Source: Antilocapra americana (taxonomy: Eukaryota > Chordata > Mammalia > Artiodactyla > Antilocapridae). From it: DNA of 64,000 nucleotides. Positions 1 to 10,230 of this stretch are shown here, piece after piece (the stretch's first letter is position 1; each line of letters opens with the position of its first letter). Both the position numbers and the translations under genes were made by a program. Where the stretch lies: NCBI GenBank assembly GCA_007570785.1, contig ML660203.1:5327276-5391275 (forward strand). Direction: 5' to 3'. The notes beneath the pieces are model-generated. The model made no database searches, had not been told where the DNA came from, and saw only the letters and a list, made by a program, of their open reading frames with translations.

Positions 1-510
1 AACAGGCCACCATGAGTCTATGTGAACTTTGAATCTCTGACCATCCAGGAAGAAATGGCACCAAAAATTAGGTTCATTCAGGCTTCTGATCCGATATGCC
101 CTCCCGAAAGAGGCCTCCCGCTTCCCACATCCAAAATTGCAAATCTTGTCATTCACTTTCCCTTGCGAACTTTGTTTCCTTTGTTGCACTTTTAACCACC
201 TGGAAATATTTTCTATTTTAAATTGTTAACTTTTTATTATCTTCCTCCCCAGCTGGAGTGTCTAGAAAACCAATGGCTTTGTCACATTCTCTGCTGTTCT
301 CCCTAATCCATAATAATCAGGGCCTGACATATAACAGGTATTCAGTAATATTTCTTGAGTAAATGAGTATATCAAAATCCATTAAACTTTTTGGTTCAAA
401 ATTATTTACATCTTTAAAAAACATTGAAGACATCTATATACTTATGGGTATTATACCTATGTATATAATAACAAATTTTTAATTGAGAAAAAAATTAAAA
501 TTAAAATAGA
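1..510. other. Unassigned AT-rich sequence
   Basis: I see no gene here. The stretch at about 280-360 ends like an ancient L2 or MIR3 3' tail (a short AT-rich phrase followed by TTGAGTAAATGAG), but it is too short to assign. The rest looks unique and is AT-rich, with no long frame. Confidence 0.5.
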
Positions 511-516
511 ATCTCA

Positions 517-1143
517 ATGACACTCAGTAATTTGAGAGAAGAAGTGGAAGATGTGGCTTCCATGAGGGAGAATAACTGGAAGAAGCAGGAGGAAAAAGAC
601 AAAACTTTAGTAGAGAATGAACATTTTCTCTCAGAGAGATGTCATTGAAGACAGACAAAGACTTTGTAGGAGAAAATGCCTCAGAATTGAAAAATTCAAT
701 GGAAGATTTGAAAAAGTGGAGAGTCACTCCTGAAATCAAAATTTGTGTTTAGAAAGACCACTGGAAGAAATATCTTACAAATCAGTGAAAAGACAAATGC
801 AAAAATGCATAAGAGAATTTTGAAAAGGAGATTCAAGAATGAAATGGGGAGAGACCTAGAGGATGGATTGGGGATCTTCAAAGTAATTAGCAGGAGAGCT
901 AAAAGAAAAACTGAAGATGAATTGGAGAAAAGTAATAATCAAATAACTGAAAAAAACTGTGAATTGGAGCATGTGACTGGTCTAGTCTTCAGCTGGAAAG
1001 AGTTCAGGGAGCCTCAGGCAGAGCTAAGGAAAAAAGACATACACTCAATATGTCTTGTGAAATTCCCAAACTTCAAAGAAGTAGAGAGATCCTTGCAAGT
1101 TTTCAGAAAGAAAACAAGAGTTTTAAACCATTTTTACTTATAG
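517..1143 (+). pseudogene. Possible decayed coiled-coil pseudogene, unidentified
   Basis: Three plus-strand open stretches follow one another. 517-648 is open and ends in TGA. A frame offset by one base is open from about 642 to 750. The first frame is then open again from about 745 to 1143 (132 codons). The predicted peptides are rich in Lys, Glu and Gln and look like coiled coil, for example LREEVEDVASMRENNWKKQE early and ELEKSNNQITEKNCELEH late. Two compensating one-base shifts would join them. I do not recognise the parent. It could be a processed pseudogene, a fragment of an ancient LINE ORF1, or a chance purine-rich stretch. No clear poly(A) tail or target duplication was found. Confidence 0.25.
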
Positions 1144-1439
1144 CCCTCAGGCTCAAGCAGCTTGGGGGAACAAATGTTAAACATTTAGCTAGCTGTCTCC
1201 TGAGCTGGCTGAGTATAGGACTAAAGGATCAAACAAAGAAGACTTAGGAAAGCAAAAGTGGATGATGTAAGAAGAGTCACTGGCAGGAGAATTTATCTGC
1301 TCTTAAAGTATCTCAGTGGAATTACTTGGGGGACTTCTCTAAGATGGTGTATGTGTACCCTTGACGTCATGTCTCCCCATTTGAAGTGTTGCTTGGTGAA
1401 CCTCAATTACTGATGGGAACATTTTTATCTGTGTAGATC

Positions 1440-1950
1440 TTCATTCATTTATTCACTCAAAGTGTGTTCATTGAGTCAGTGCTCTGTCCCAGACACTTGA
1501 CTCCGGCAAGGAGCTGTGAACAAGCCAGAGAAATTTCTGCATTTAAGGAGATGGTATTCCAGTGGAAGAGACAGATTTGCAAGTGAATGCATTAGCAGAC
1601 AAGATAACTGAAGACTAAAATCAATATTATCTAGGAAATAAGCAGAATGATGTGAAGGAAGAGAATGAAGGGCTACTGACACGGGCAGGAGGATCTGGGG
1701 AGGAGGTAACATTAACCAGAGTCCTGAAGGGCAGGAAATGAATCAACTAAGGAAAGAGCAAGGGTCACAGGTCTCCAGGCAGATGGAACAGCAAGGGGAA
1801 AAGCCAGAAACAAGAAGGTTCTGGTGTGTTTAAGAGCAGAAGGAAGATTTTTGAGGTTAGGGTAATTAGAGAGCCACGGGGCAGGATGAAGACGGAGAGG
1901 ACAGGGACAAGATGGGCTCGTGAGTGGAGACAAATCCAGATCCAGGCTGC
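1440..1950 (-). mobile_element. L2 LINE fragment, antisense
   Basis: Read on the minus strand, this resembles the C-terminal reverse-transcriptase end of L2. The translation near 1735-1810 contains FPLAVPSAWRPVTLALSLVD, close to the 'ALAVPSAWN.LP' region of L2 ORF2. The low-coordinate end has the CATTCATTTATTCACTCAA tail expected for antisense L2. It is diverged and carries stops, so it is an ancient dead copy. Confidence 0.7.
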
Positions 1951-2560
1951 AAAGGGTCAGCTCCTTGTGAGCCCGAGACCCTCACGGCTGACAGAAGGGG
2001 TGTCTGTCCCGAGCTGACTCCATCCTGAATCCAGGACTGGGGTCTGGAAGGGAGAACCCAGAAGTGAAGGTGGAGACCGCCAGCGGTGGCTGTCACAGCT
2101 GGTGAAGCTGTCATCACGGAGCATTAGCATAAGAAAGGGAGGACCCCTGTGTTTGGGCTTGTCACCCTGCGGTGACAGGGTGCACAAATGTGGGCTGGCA
2201 CCAGGAACTGCGTGCTGACAATGTTGGGTACCACAGCTGTCACTCTGCAGAGGCTGGCCCGCCCCCCTACCCACGCTGCCATTAGAAACGGCAGCCACTG
2301 CCGCCACTCTTATCTCCACACAATGTCTCAGCTGTCACTGGGCAGGTCTTCGCTGAGAGACATGGGCGGGGCACACCTGCTCGCTGGGGCAGAAGAGGCT
2401 GTTGTAGCCTCCCACCTCCTCTCCACTCCAGAGTCGGGGGCCCCTCTGCCTGCACCCCCAGGGGATCCAGACCGCTGTGCTGTGGGCTTAAGACCGATAC
2501 CAGGAGGAAGTGCCTTGACTTTACCTCTCCCTCCCTGGCTTTCCGGCTGAGACCAAAACA
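1951..2560. other. GC-rich unassigned stretch with moderate CpG content
   Basis: This stretch is clearly more GC-rich than its flanks and holds about 18 CpGs between 2030 and 2480. By eye the observed/expected CpG ratio is near 0.4, below usual island thresholds. Several frames stay open for about 120 codons on both strands (2188-2550 plus; 1957-2319 and 2282-2647 minus), as expected in GC-rich DNA. None resembles a known protein. It could be a conserved regulatory element or a decayed transcript end. Confidence 0.4.
2161..2182. repeat. Overlapping inverted repeats (alternative hairpins)
   Basis: GTCACC (2161-2166) pairs with GGTGAC (2171-2176) across CTGC. CACCCTG (2163-2169) pairs with CAGGGTG (2176-2182) across six bases. 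The two stems overlap and exclude each other. Confidence 0.7.
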
Positions 2561-2854
2561 CACAGGCAAATAAACACCAAGTTCCATGGGACCAACCATG
2601 ATCCCAGAAATGAGTTTGTTTAGAGAAGAAACTTTTAAATGACTCAAGAAATCAGGTTTTGTTTTTGTTCTGTTTTGTTAATGTCGAGATCTCCCTTGAG
2701 CATCTGGTCAACATCCTCTTCTAAACAGAAAAACTGAACAATGACGTCCAGCACTCTAGGAAGCTGGAAAAGCATAGCACAGAATAAAAATGAATGGAGA
2801 AAACCAATATTTACTGATCATTTGCTATAACCAACAATAGAAATAGTAGCAAAT

Positions 2855-3023
2855 AGACTACTGTGATAATATTGTTAGTGCTCACTAACATAATATTTAT
2901 AGGCTGCTTAAAACATGCAAAGGACTTTGTATTATCTCTTTAATCCTCACAAAACCCTAAGAGGGGAAACGCAGGCCCAGGTTAGGTAAGGAACTTACTC
3001 CAAATCACGATGAGTGAACAGCC
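2855..3023 (-). repeat. MIR SINE fragment
   Basis: Antisense MIR features are visible: TTTAATCCTCACAAAACCCT, then a GAGG..AAACG.AGGCCCAGG region and a 'caaatcac.. agtgaacagcc' region. The MIR is followed at once by the BOV-A2 insertion at 3036. Confidence 0.65.
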
Positions 3024-3322
3024 AAGCAGAGCTATGCTGCTGCTGCTGCTAAGTCACTTCAGTCGTATCCGACTCTGTGCGACCCCATAGACGGCAACCC
3101 ACCGGGCTCCGCTGTCCCTGGGATTCTCCAGGCAAGAACACTGGAGTGGGTTGCCATTTCCTTCTCCAGTGCATGAAAGTGAAAAGTGAAAGTGAAGTCG
3201 CTCAGTCGTGTCTGACTCTTAGCGACCCCATGGACTGCAGCCCACCAGACTCCTCCATCCATGGGATTTTCCAGGCAAGAGTACTGGAGTTGGTTGCCAT
3301 TGCCTTCTCCAAGCAGGGCTAT
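3024..3322 (+). mobile_element. BOV-A2 SINE with target-site duplication
   Basis: This dimeric BOV-A2 opens with a (GCT)n head at 3036, followed by two BovB-tail-derived 'A' units. The units are joined by the AAGTGAAAAGTGAAAGTGAA linker near 3177-3196. The flanks are AAGCAGAGCTAT (3024-3035) and AAGCAGGGCTAT (3311-3322), a 12-bp duplication with one mismatch. It inserted next to or inside MIR sequence. Short minus-strand frames such as the one at 3059-3262 are SINE translations. Confidence 0.9.
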
Positions 3323-3440
3323 AATTCAATTCATCTTCCTTCATTGCTTTGCTCTTTCAATCCTCAGGATGACCCAGTGAGCTAGGAGTTAATGATGAAG
3401 AAAGGGAGATCAAGTGAGGTTAAGTGGCTGGTGCCAGGAA
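3323..3440 (-). repeat. MIR-like fragment
   Basis: Antisense MIR pattern: TTTCAATCCTCAGGATGACCC, then GAGGTTAAGTGGCTGGTGCC and GGAATCAAACCAGACCTT. It lies directly after the BOV-A2 and may be a second MIR or the interrupted remainder of the first. Confidence 0.5.
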
Positions 3441-3695
3441 TCAAACCAGACCTTGCTCTTTCACTTTTCTTGGCATCCTCTTGACTCTTCACATTTTACC
3501 AGTTGCTTAATGCAACAGCTCCCCTATGGCCAGTATCTCGCTTGGATCTTTGATTTTGTGCACTTCCCTCAGATGTTTGACAATAAGCAAGCTTCAGCTT
3601 GGAATTGAAACAAGGGGCCAGTGCAGGCAAGAACCGGAACTCCAGTTGAAGCTGTCCTGCATCCATCCATGCTACAGACCACCCCATTTTGAAAT

Positions 3696-3980
3696 AGCCC
3701 TGAATATTCAGTGGAAGGACTGACACTGAAGCTGAAGCTCCAAAACTCAGGCCACCTGAGGCAAAGAGCTGACTCATTGGAAAAGTGCCTGATGCTTGGA
3801 AAGATTGAAGGCAGGAGGAGACAAGGGTGACAGAGGACGAGATGGTTAGATGGCATCATTGACTCAATGGACATGAATCTGAGCAAACTCCAGGAGATAG
3901 TGAAGGACAGGAAAGCCTGGTGTGCCGCAGTCCATGGGGTCACAAAGAGTTGAACATGACTGAGCAACTGAACAACAAAA
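3696..3980 (+). mobile_element. BovB (RTE) LINE 3' end
   Basis: This is the sense 3' terminus of BovB. It runs from the segment encoding the YFGHLMRR-like C-terminus (near 3725) through GGCAGGAGGAGACAAGGG and ACTCAATGGACATGAATCTG. It ends in a CTGAGCAACTGAACAACAA terminus. Severe 5' truncation is typical of RTE elements. It is not coding-competent. Confidence 0.9.
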
Positions 3981-4029
3981 ACATGCTCCTCTTGTGTGTA
4001 AGATGAGGGCATTGAGGTATGAAGAGGGA

Positions 4030-4215
4030 ACACACAATTTTGAGCTTGCAAAATTCACCCAGAGTTGGCAGGCCCACTGGGACCAGCCAATGCAACCCCT
4101 CATTTTACAGCTGAGGAAACAAGACCCCAAGGTTAAGTAACTGCCCCAAAGTCACATAACCCATTAGCAGCAGAGCCCAGATGGGAATCCCCAGATCCCA
4201 GTCTGGGCCTGAAGG
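4030..4215 (-). repeat. MIR SINE
   Basis: A clear antisense MIR core: CATTTTACAGCTGAGGAAAC, then GGTTAAGTAACTGCCCCAAA, GTCACATAACCCATTAGCAG and AGCAGAGCCCAGATGGGAAT. Confidence 0.8.
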
Positions 4216-4635
4216 AGCAAGCAGAGTGGAAAAATAGATACAGATGCCTGTGTGTGCCTCTGGGATCTAGGGTCTGTGTGATGTCCTTGGAAACCACCCC
4301 TTTTAAGGCATTGCCCTAAGTGTGCTTCCTGCTTGCTGTGTCCGGCTGCAGCATCACACCCAGCACCAGCATTTTAGGGTCTTCCTTGAAGAGTTGCTGC
4401 TGGGCGTGTGTCCCAGAAGCTCATAGATTGGGGACCAACTCTGATGGGGAGAATCAATGAAGGTAGCTTCCAGAACACCTGTTCCTGAAAGCTTTAGGTT
4501 CTCAGAAGATCTTCAACAGTCAATAGCAATGAATATCCATTTGAGACAGGAAGGGAGCAGGACACAACCTTCAAAAGGAAGGCAGTCACCAAGGATACAA
4601 CATAAACTGGTCAGAGACAACTAGGTCCAATTTGG
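4216..4635. other. No recognisable feature
   Basis: The sequence is mixed in composition with no long frame. I recognised no repeat. Confidence 0.4.
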
Positions 4636-5145
4636 TGAAATATTTGACTTCCAGTGGACCTTGAGTCTCATTATGTGCTCATTGTAATACATTAGCTAAA
4701 TGACGCACTAACGGGTGCCATGACAGTTCCAAAGTCTACAAAAAAAAGGGCAGTGGCCCAATTCCTGGAAACTTCCTCCCCTTCTCCAAACTAGTTAAAA
4801 TTGTCCTCATTAGCCTATGGAATTAGCCTATGAAATTGCCCAGCCCATAAATAATCACCCCATATTTTGGTGCCTCTTGCCTTCTGAGACGGTCCACACT
4901 CTGTCTGTGGAGACTACCTTTCCCAAGACTGTCCTTCCTTTTGAGATGGATCACACTCTGTCTATGAAATGTGTATCTCTCTAAATAAACTCTGCTTTCA
5001 CTTGACTATGCTCACTATTGAATTCTTTCTGGCATGACCCTTCATGCCTTCAATCTTTTCTCACTTGGCAACCCATCCTAGACACTCACTCAAGTCCTAG
5101 GACATGACCCTCTTCTATCACCCCATTTTTTTCCCCTACAACATA
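4636..5145 (+). mobile_element. Endogenous retrovirus LTR remnant (ERV1-type)
   Basis: The layout is that of a class I LTR: a U3-like region with ATTAGC..ATGACGCACTAACGGG, a block reading GGTCCACACTCTGTCTGTGG near 4890-4910, and a polyadenylation signal AATAAA at about 4984 followed by CTCTGCTTTCACTTGACTAT. The end is C-rich with CCCATTTTTTTCCCC. A near-duplicate of the 'cacactctgtctgtgg' block occurs at about 4948, so a short internal duplication is likely. No gag, pol or env sequence is present. It is a solo or truncated LTR and non-coding. Confidence 0.65.
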
Positions 5146-5533
5146 TTGACTGCTTCCCCTATGCCTTACAACCCAGTGTATTATGATTTTCCCTAAAAGG
5201 AGAGGGAATATATGAGCAAATAAAGCTGTAATGTGTGAGTTTAATGTGTTTTTCCTTTCTTCTTGGTATTATAAGACTTCTCAGAGCCTTCAATACAGTA
5301 ATCTTAGCATGCTCAAAATGGAAGAGGGTGTGCAGTCTCTCCAAAACTGTTTGGACCACGGAACCCCCCTTATTTCTTCCAAATTCCTTTTAAGACTGTT
5401 CTGGGGACCAGTTTTAGAGTATCCCGGACTGGACCAAGAGGGAAGATTATGAGCAGGTAAAGATTCAGGGGCCAGTCTTATAAGGGACTCATTCTTAACC
5501 ACGATACACAAGTACTCAGGTTTACAGTAACAC
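5146..5533. other. No recognisable feature
   Basis: The frames of 66-73 codons in this stretch lack any family resemblance. Confidence 0.4.
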
Positions 5534-5740
5534 GGCTTCCCTGGTGGATCAAATGGTAAAGAGTCTGCCTGCAGTGCAGGAGACCCAGGTTTGATCTCCA
5601 GGTCAGGAAGATCCCCTGGAGAAGGAAATGGCAACCTACTCCAGTATTCTTGCCTGGAGAATCCCATGGATGGAGGAGCTTGGCAGGCTACAGTCCATGG
5701 GGTCACAAAGAGTCCTACACGACTGAGGGACTTTGCTTTC
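5534..5740 (+). mobile_element. Bov-tA SINE
   Basis: Sense Bov-tA: a GGCTTCCCTGGTGG tRNA-like head, a box-B-like stretch (GGTTTGATCTCC), then the BovB-derived A unit with GAAGATCCCCTGGAGAAGG and a CACGACTGAGGGAC terminus. Confidence 0.92.
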
Positions 5741-5865
5741 TTCCAAGACAGACAGAGCTTTCTGCAAAGGTAGCCCTTTTCTCCCCCTAAAACATTCTTT
5801 CCCTTCATATTTCCTTTCTTTTTGAATGGGTGTATTCTGTTACTATGAAGGTACGTGTTGATATT

Positions 5866-6073
5866 TTTGTTTAGTCATTAAGTCATGTACAACTCTTTTG
5901 CAACCCCATGGACTGTAGTCCACCAGGCTCCTCCGTCCGTGGGATTTCCCAGGCAAGACTACTGGAGTGGGTTGCCATGTCCTTCTCCAGGGGATCTTCC
6001 CAAACCAGGGATCAAACCAGCATCTCCTACATTGCAGGCAGGTTCTTTACTACTGAGCCACCTGGGAAGCCCC
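5866..6073 (-). mobile_element. Bov-tA SINE
   Basis: Antisense Bov-tA. The A unit lies at low coordinates (AACCCCATGGACTGTAGTCC) and the tRNA-like head at 6040-6072 (TGAGCCACCTGGGAAGCC). It is essentially full length. Confidence 0.92.
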
Positions 6074-6585
6074 CATAAGGTATGGGTGAAAGCAAAATCG
6101 CAGCCTCTAAGGTCACTGCATGAGTCTTGACCTGTAAGTATTCAATGCCATAAGCCATGTTTCCTCAAGCTAAAGTGCAGAGAACCACACTGATTACACT
6201 TTATAAAACTGCACAGCTCTCTGGCTATGTTAATGGCACTTCTCTCAGCGTGAAGCAATTCAGGTTGACACTATGAAGTAAGCCCACATTCTGACTCCCA
6301 TTCTCCTCTCAGCAAAAGCAAGGTGTCTTTAAGGAAGAAATCTGCTGCTAAACACCAATATGTTGTTATTTAAACTCTCTCCTGCCTCAGGTTCCCTGAA
6401 AAATAAAATCATAGTCCTTCTAATGTAAAGTTTGCCAAGAGAATCAAGACATCAAGCACAAAATGATGGACACAACCATACTGTCCATAGGGAGAAGCAG
6501 CTTGGAACAAAAAGGGGAAAAAAAAAGAGGGAGGGAGAGAAGATAAATTCAGCCTTGCACTGTAGCTTTTCATGAACTTGTTTTC
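6074..6585. other. No recognisable feature
   Basis: This appears to be unique sequence. It holds a purine tract (about 6515-6545, A and G only) and no convincing frame. Confidence 0.4.
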
Positions 6586-6710
6586 TTTTTCTTCTGAGCT
6601 GGAAGGTCTCAAGGGCAAAGATTGTCTTATTCATTGCTGAATTCCCACTGTGCCCACCTCGTGTCTTGCACACAGCAGGCACTCAATAAATATTTGTTTA
6701 ATGATGGAGC
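6586..6710 (+). repeat. L2 LINE 3' end
   Basis: A textbook sense L2 terminus: CTCAAGGGCAAAGATTGTCT, TTGCACACAGCAGGCACTCA, then AATAAATATTTGTTTAATGA. Confidence 0.8.
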
Positions 6711-7352
6711 TGAGAAGTAAATGAAGACAATTAATGCAGAAAGCTCTGTTGCACCCAGTGGTTGATGTGACAGTAGGAAGGAGAATGGAATGAAGGCAAA
6801 ACATACGTCCAACTCAGTAACTCCTACTAATTGGAGTTACTTGCCTATATCGGTATGCAGTAAATTGAGACTTCAAAAGATCATTCTCGGTTGCTCAGTG
6901 TACACAGCTATACTAACAAAGCAACCTCTCAGGCCCTCACATCTATTTAGGACTTATTCTCAGATGAGATCCTGCTTTCTCTAAGACAGTTCTGCAACAG
7001 ACACCGAGACCCTTTTCCAGAAGGCTCTGTTCTGGTCTGGTCACAATTGAGTTAAAGCACTGAAATCATCTATTCCGCAGCGTTGATTTTCACTGAATGG
7101 AGTCTGAAAGTGGAATTACTACCATAAAAGCTGGATGAAGAGCTACTATGGTGAGATGGTCATTCTCCCTTTGCCTCTCCAGACCCCTTCTTTGCCCTCT
7201 TCCATCCTTCTTTAAGCTCTCCCCAACCATCCCACCTGAGAATGCCCTCCATACTCTATTAGGCCCCCAACTATTTGCAATGGGACCACCAGAAACAGCT
7301 TTTCTTTTTCCACTCATATTTACACAGTCTATATAAGTGAGATTATTTGGGG
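6711..7352. other. No recognisable feature
   Basis: Repeat-poor sequence. The short opposing frames at 7090-7317 (minus) and 7148-7336 (plus) overlap and show no family resemblance. Confidence 0.4.
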
Positions 7353-7621
7353 GGCTTCCCTGGTAGCTCAGCTGGTAAGGAATCCATCTGCAATGTGGGA
7401 ACTCCAGTTCGATTCCTGGGTCGGGAAGATCCTCTGGAGAAGGGATAGGCTACCCACTCCAATAATCTTGGGCTTCCCTGGTGGCTCAGACAGTAAACAA
7501 TCTGTCTGCAGTGTGGGAGACCTGGATTCGATCCCTGGATTGGGAAGATTCCCCTGGAGGAGGACATGGCAACTCATGCCAATATTCTTGCCTGGAGAAT
7601 CCTCATGGACAGAGGAGCCTG
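7353..7621 (+). mobile_element. Composite Bov-tA dimer (truncated Bov-tA joined to a second Bov-tA)
   Basis: Unit 1 (7353-7470) is a Bov-tA3-like head plus partial A unit with the diagnostic AGAAGGGATAGGCTACCCAC. It stops at AATCTTG. Unit 2 starts directly at 7471 with a new GGCTTCCCTGGTGGCTC head and runs to the AGAGGAGCCT region before truncation. The same junction recurs at about 40025, so the dimer probably spread as a unit. Confidence 0.85.
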
Positions 7622-7740
7622 ATGATTATTTTCAGTTCCTTTATTTTCCTACTAGAAAGAAGAATTTTATACACTAACTCTATTCCCTTCATCCACTAAA
7701 CTTTGGCCACCTTCTCACTCCAGTTATCATTACCTGAGAT

Positions 7741-8089
7741 CCCAACTGCTAATTTCTTTCTTTCTTTTTTTTTTAAGAAAGTTCTTTTTTCAAAAATTAT
7801 TACTTATTTATTTATTAACATGCTGGATCTTCGCTGCTATGAGTGAGCTTTCTCTATTTGCAGCAAGCGGGGGTTACACTTTGTCGTGGTGCATGAGCTT
7901 CTCATTGTGCTGACTTCTCTTGCTGCAGACCATAGGCTCCAGAGCACACGGGCTCAGTAGTTGCAGCGCACAGGGTTTGTTGCTCTGGAGCATGTGGGAT
8001 CCTCCTGGACCAGGAATCGAACTTGTGTCCCATGAGATGGCAGGTGGATTCTTAACCACTGGATCACTAGCAAAGTTCCCCAACTGCTA
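7741..8089 (-). mobile_element. CHR-type tRNA-Glu SINE with target-site duplication
   Basis: Antisense CHR SINE. The A/T-rich tail lies at low coordinates (TTTATTTATTAACATG), then TTTCTCTATTTGCAGCAAGC and TAGTTGCAGCGCACAGGG. The tRNA head is at 8015-8078 (CTTAACCACTGGATCACTAG). Flanks are an 11-bp perfect duplication, CCCAACTGCTA at 7741-7751 and 8079-8089. Confidence 0.88.
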
Positions 8090-8890
8090 GTTTATTGAGA
8101 TCTTGATGCTATATTTAACTGGCTAAAACCACTGTACAATACTTATGCTTCCAATGCTGTGTTTTCCCCACAGGTTTGGTGTTCTTTGGAAATGACATCT
8201 TTACTGTAGATCTTGCTATTCATGAACATAATAAATGTCTCCTTTAGATTTTTTTCTGTGACCTTCAGTAAAGTATTAAAATGTTTTCCCAAGGTATTGC
8301 ACACCATATCCCTAAGTTGTTTGTAGTTTTTGTTTGCTGATAAAAATATTATGCATTTTATATTACATTTTCTAATTGTTTAAGACATAATGAAGTTTTA
8401 AAATTTTTATACATTGCTTTTATATATAGCAACATTGCTAATCTTTCTTATTAGTAGTAATAAGTATAAGTAGATTATCTTAGAGTGTCTATGTGAGCAA
8501 TCATATTCTTTAAAAATAAGGATTTTTTGTCTTCCTTTTTAATCCTTATACCTTTATTTCTTGACATGTTTTATTGTGTTTGCTGAAGCTTCCAAGATGG
8601 TGTTGAGCAATGTGACAAGAATAGGGGTACCCATATATTTCTCATAACCTTAAAGAAAGTAGTTTTATGTTAGCTACATTGATTATGATGTTTGCTGTTG
8701 TTTCTAAGAAGGTATTCTATTTTATTTTAACACAAAAGAAAATGTGAATAACTTTTTCAAATTTTGTTTCTACATTTGTTATTTTCTCTGTTACAGCATG
8801 TTACCATGGTGAATTAGATTAAGAGACTCAAATTCAACATCCTTCTATATTGTAATATGTCACATTAATTTACATTGATCATAGTCACAG
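8090..8890 (-). repeat. Ancient L1 fragment, antisense
   Basis: AT-rich sequence whose minus strand looks like L1 ORF2. The stretch 8555-8640 matches the antisense L1 phrase in which a region reading 'tattgtgtttgctgaagcttcc' is followed by AAGATGGTGTTGAGCAATGT. It is diverged with many stops, and the boundaries are approximate. Confidence 0.55.
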
Positions 8891-8974
8891 ATGATACAAA
8901 ACTTGAAGTAACAGTGAAAATGGTGAATAATTAGGATTAATCTCCAAGTACCTCCACTGTTGTATTTTCAGTTT

Positions 8975-9030
8975 TAGGCAAAAGAATAGGTGTTTGGCAT
9001 ATCTTTGTTGAATGAATGAATGAACACATG
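8975..9030 (+). repeat. L2/MIR3-like 3' tail
   Basis: A short tail, GTTGAATGAATGAATGAACA, typical of L2-family 3' ends. Confidence 0.4.
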
Positions 9031-9111
9031 AGTTAAAAGAATTCTTTAATGCGTTGGAAGAATGGATCAGATCCAATATTAAGAATCAGATCTAAGTAAA
9101 ACCAGATGATA

Positions 9112-9439
9112 AGGACGTTCCTGGTGGGTCACTGGTTAAGAATCTGCCTGCCGATATAGGGGACACAAATCCGATCCCTGGTCCTGGAAGATCCCACTTG
9201 TTGTGCATGTCAGAAGAAGCATGCACCACAGCTACTGAGCCTGCGTTGTGCATCTGCAGAAACTATGAGCCGTAGAGCCTGTGCTCTGCAGCGAGGAAGC
9301 CACTGCATTGAGAAGCCCGCGCACCACAATTAGAGAGTAGCCCCCTCTCGCTGCAACGAGAAAAAGTCCATGCACAGCAACAAAGACCCACTGCAACCAA
9401 AATCAATAAATAAATAGATTTATTTAAAAAAATAAAACA
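9112..9439 (+). mobile_element. CHR-type tRNA-Glu SINE
   Basis: Sense CHR SINE: a head near 9113 with GGTTAAGAATCTGCCTGC, then GATCCCTGGTCCTGGAAGAT, repeated 'ctgagcc' and 'agaagcc' units, and an A-rich tail of AATAAATAAATAGATTT. Confidence 0.88.
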
Positions 9440-10046
9440 GTTGAAATAAGCAGAAGATAGAAATGTAAATTACAGCCCCTAAGTATGTCAGTTGTGAAAG
9501 GAAAGCACAGCTAAGTAAAGTGTGGGTAAAACTGCCAAGGAACTTCAGCTGATGGTAACATGCTAGCTGTGAGACCATCCCATGATCACATGATGAAGGA
9601 GCTGAGCAACCTTCAGACTTGGGCTTCGTTGACATAGTCTGCAGCTGGGTGACTGTTTACTCCTTTGCTGTTAGTACCTGTGCCAGCCATAGGACTCCAG
9701 AGCGTTCCATCTACATTTCAAAATAGCTGTTGCTAACACTCAGCATCAGTTTGAGGTAGATGAAGTGTCTGGAAACCATGAAGGAACTGTCACTATTTTG
9801 CAGGGAGTTCATAAGACTTGGCATCTTTGGTAGTGTTACTGAAATAATTAGGACCATCAAGCAGAAGAGGAATCAGATACTGTTACAGAAGTAACAGTCA
9901 ATAAGAATGCTTAACAGGGAAATTGGATTTGTTTAACATAATGAAAACCTCTTAGATAAGTGAAGTGCTTTGTAATGAACTGAACCACCTTACATGGTGT
10001 TGAGTTCCTCTGTATTAGATGTGCACTCTTCATCGCTAGGCTTCCA
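9440..10046. other. No recognisable feature
   Basis: Repeat-poor sequence with no convincing frame. It could be unique or a very old transcript-derived insertion. I cannot assign it. Confidence 0.4.
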
Positions 10047-10230
10047 TTTATCCAAGAGGTATGCATGCTAAATGGCTTCAATTGTGACCAACTCTTTGTG
10101 ACCCTATAGACTGTAACTCAGGGATGTGAGTTCAATTCCCTATCCAGGGATGAACCCACATCTCCTGTGGCTCCTGCATTACAGGCAGATTCTTTACCGC
10201 TGAGCCACCAGGGAAGCCCTTTATCCAAGA
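10047..10230 (-). mobile_element. Bov-tA SINE, internally deleted, with target-site duplication
   Basis: Antisense Bov-tA with most of the A unit missing: the AGACTGTAACT end of the A unit runs directly into CAGGGATGTGAG. The tRNA head is intact (GCTGAGCCACCAGGGAAGCC). An 11-bp perfect duplication, TTTATCCAAGA, flanks it at 10047-10057 and 10220-10230. Confidence 0.88.

Noticed and set aside
2188..2550. 120-codon frames in the GC-rich block as a gene
   Set aside because: Frames are open on both strands simultaneously, as expected from few stops in GC-rich DNA. No motif or splice signal supports one.
3059..3385. Open frames rich in 'SLAWRIPGTAEPGGLPSMG' and '[20 protein letters not shown]' peptides here and at many other loci
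   Set aside because: These are translations of the A unit of Bov-tA and BOV-A2 SINEs in either direction. The repeated appearance across the window reflects SINE copies, not a gene family.
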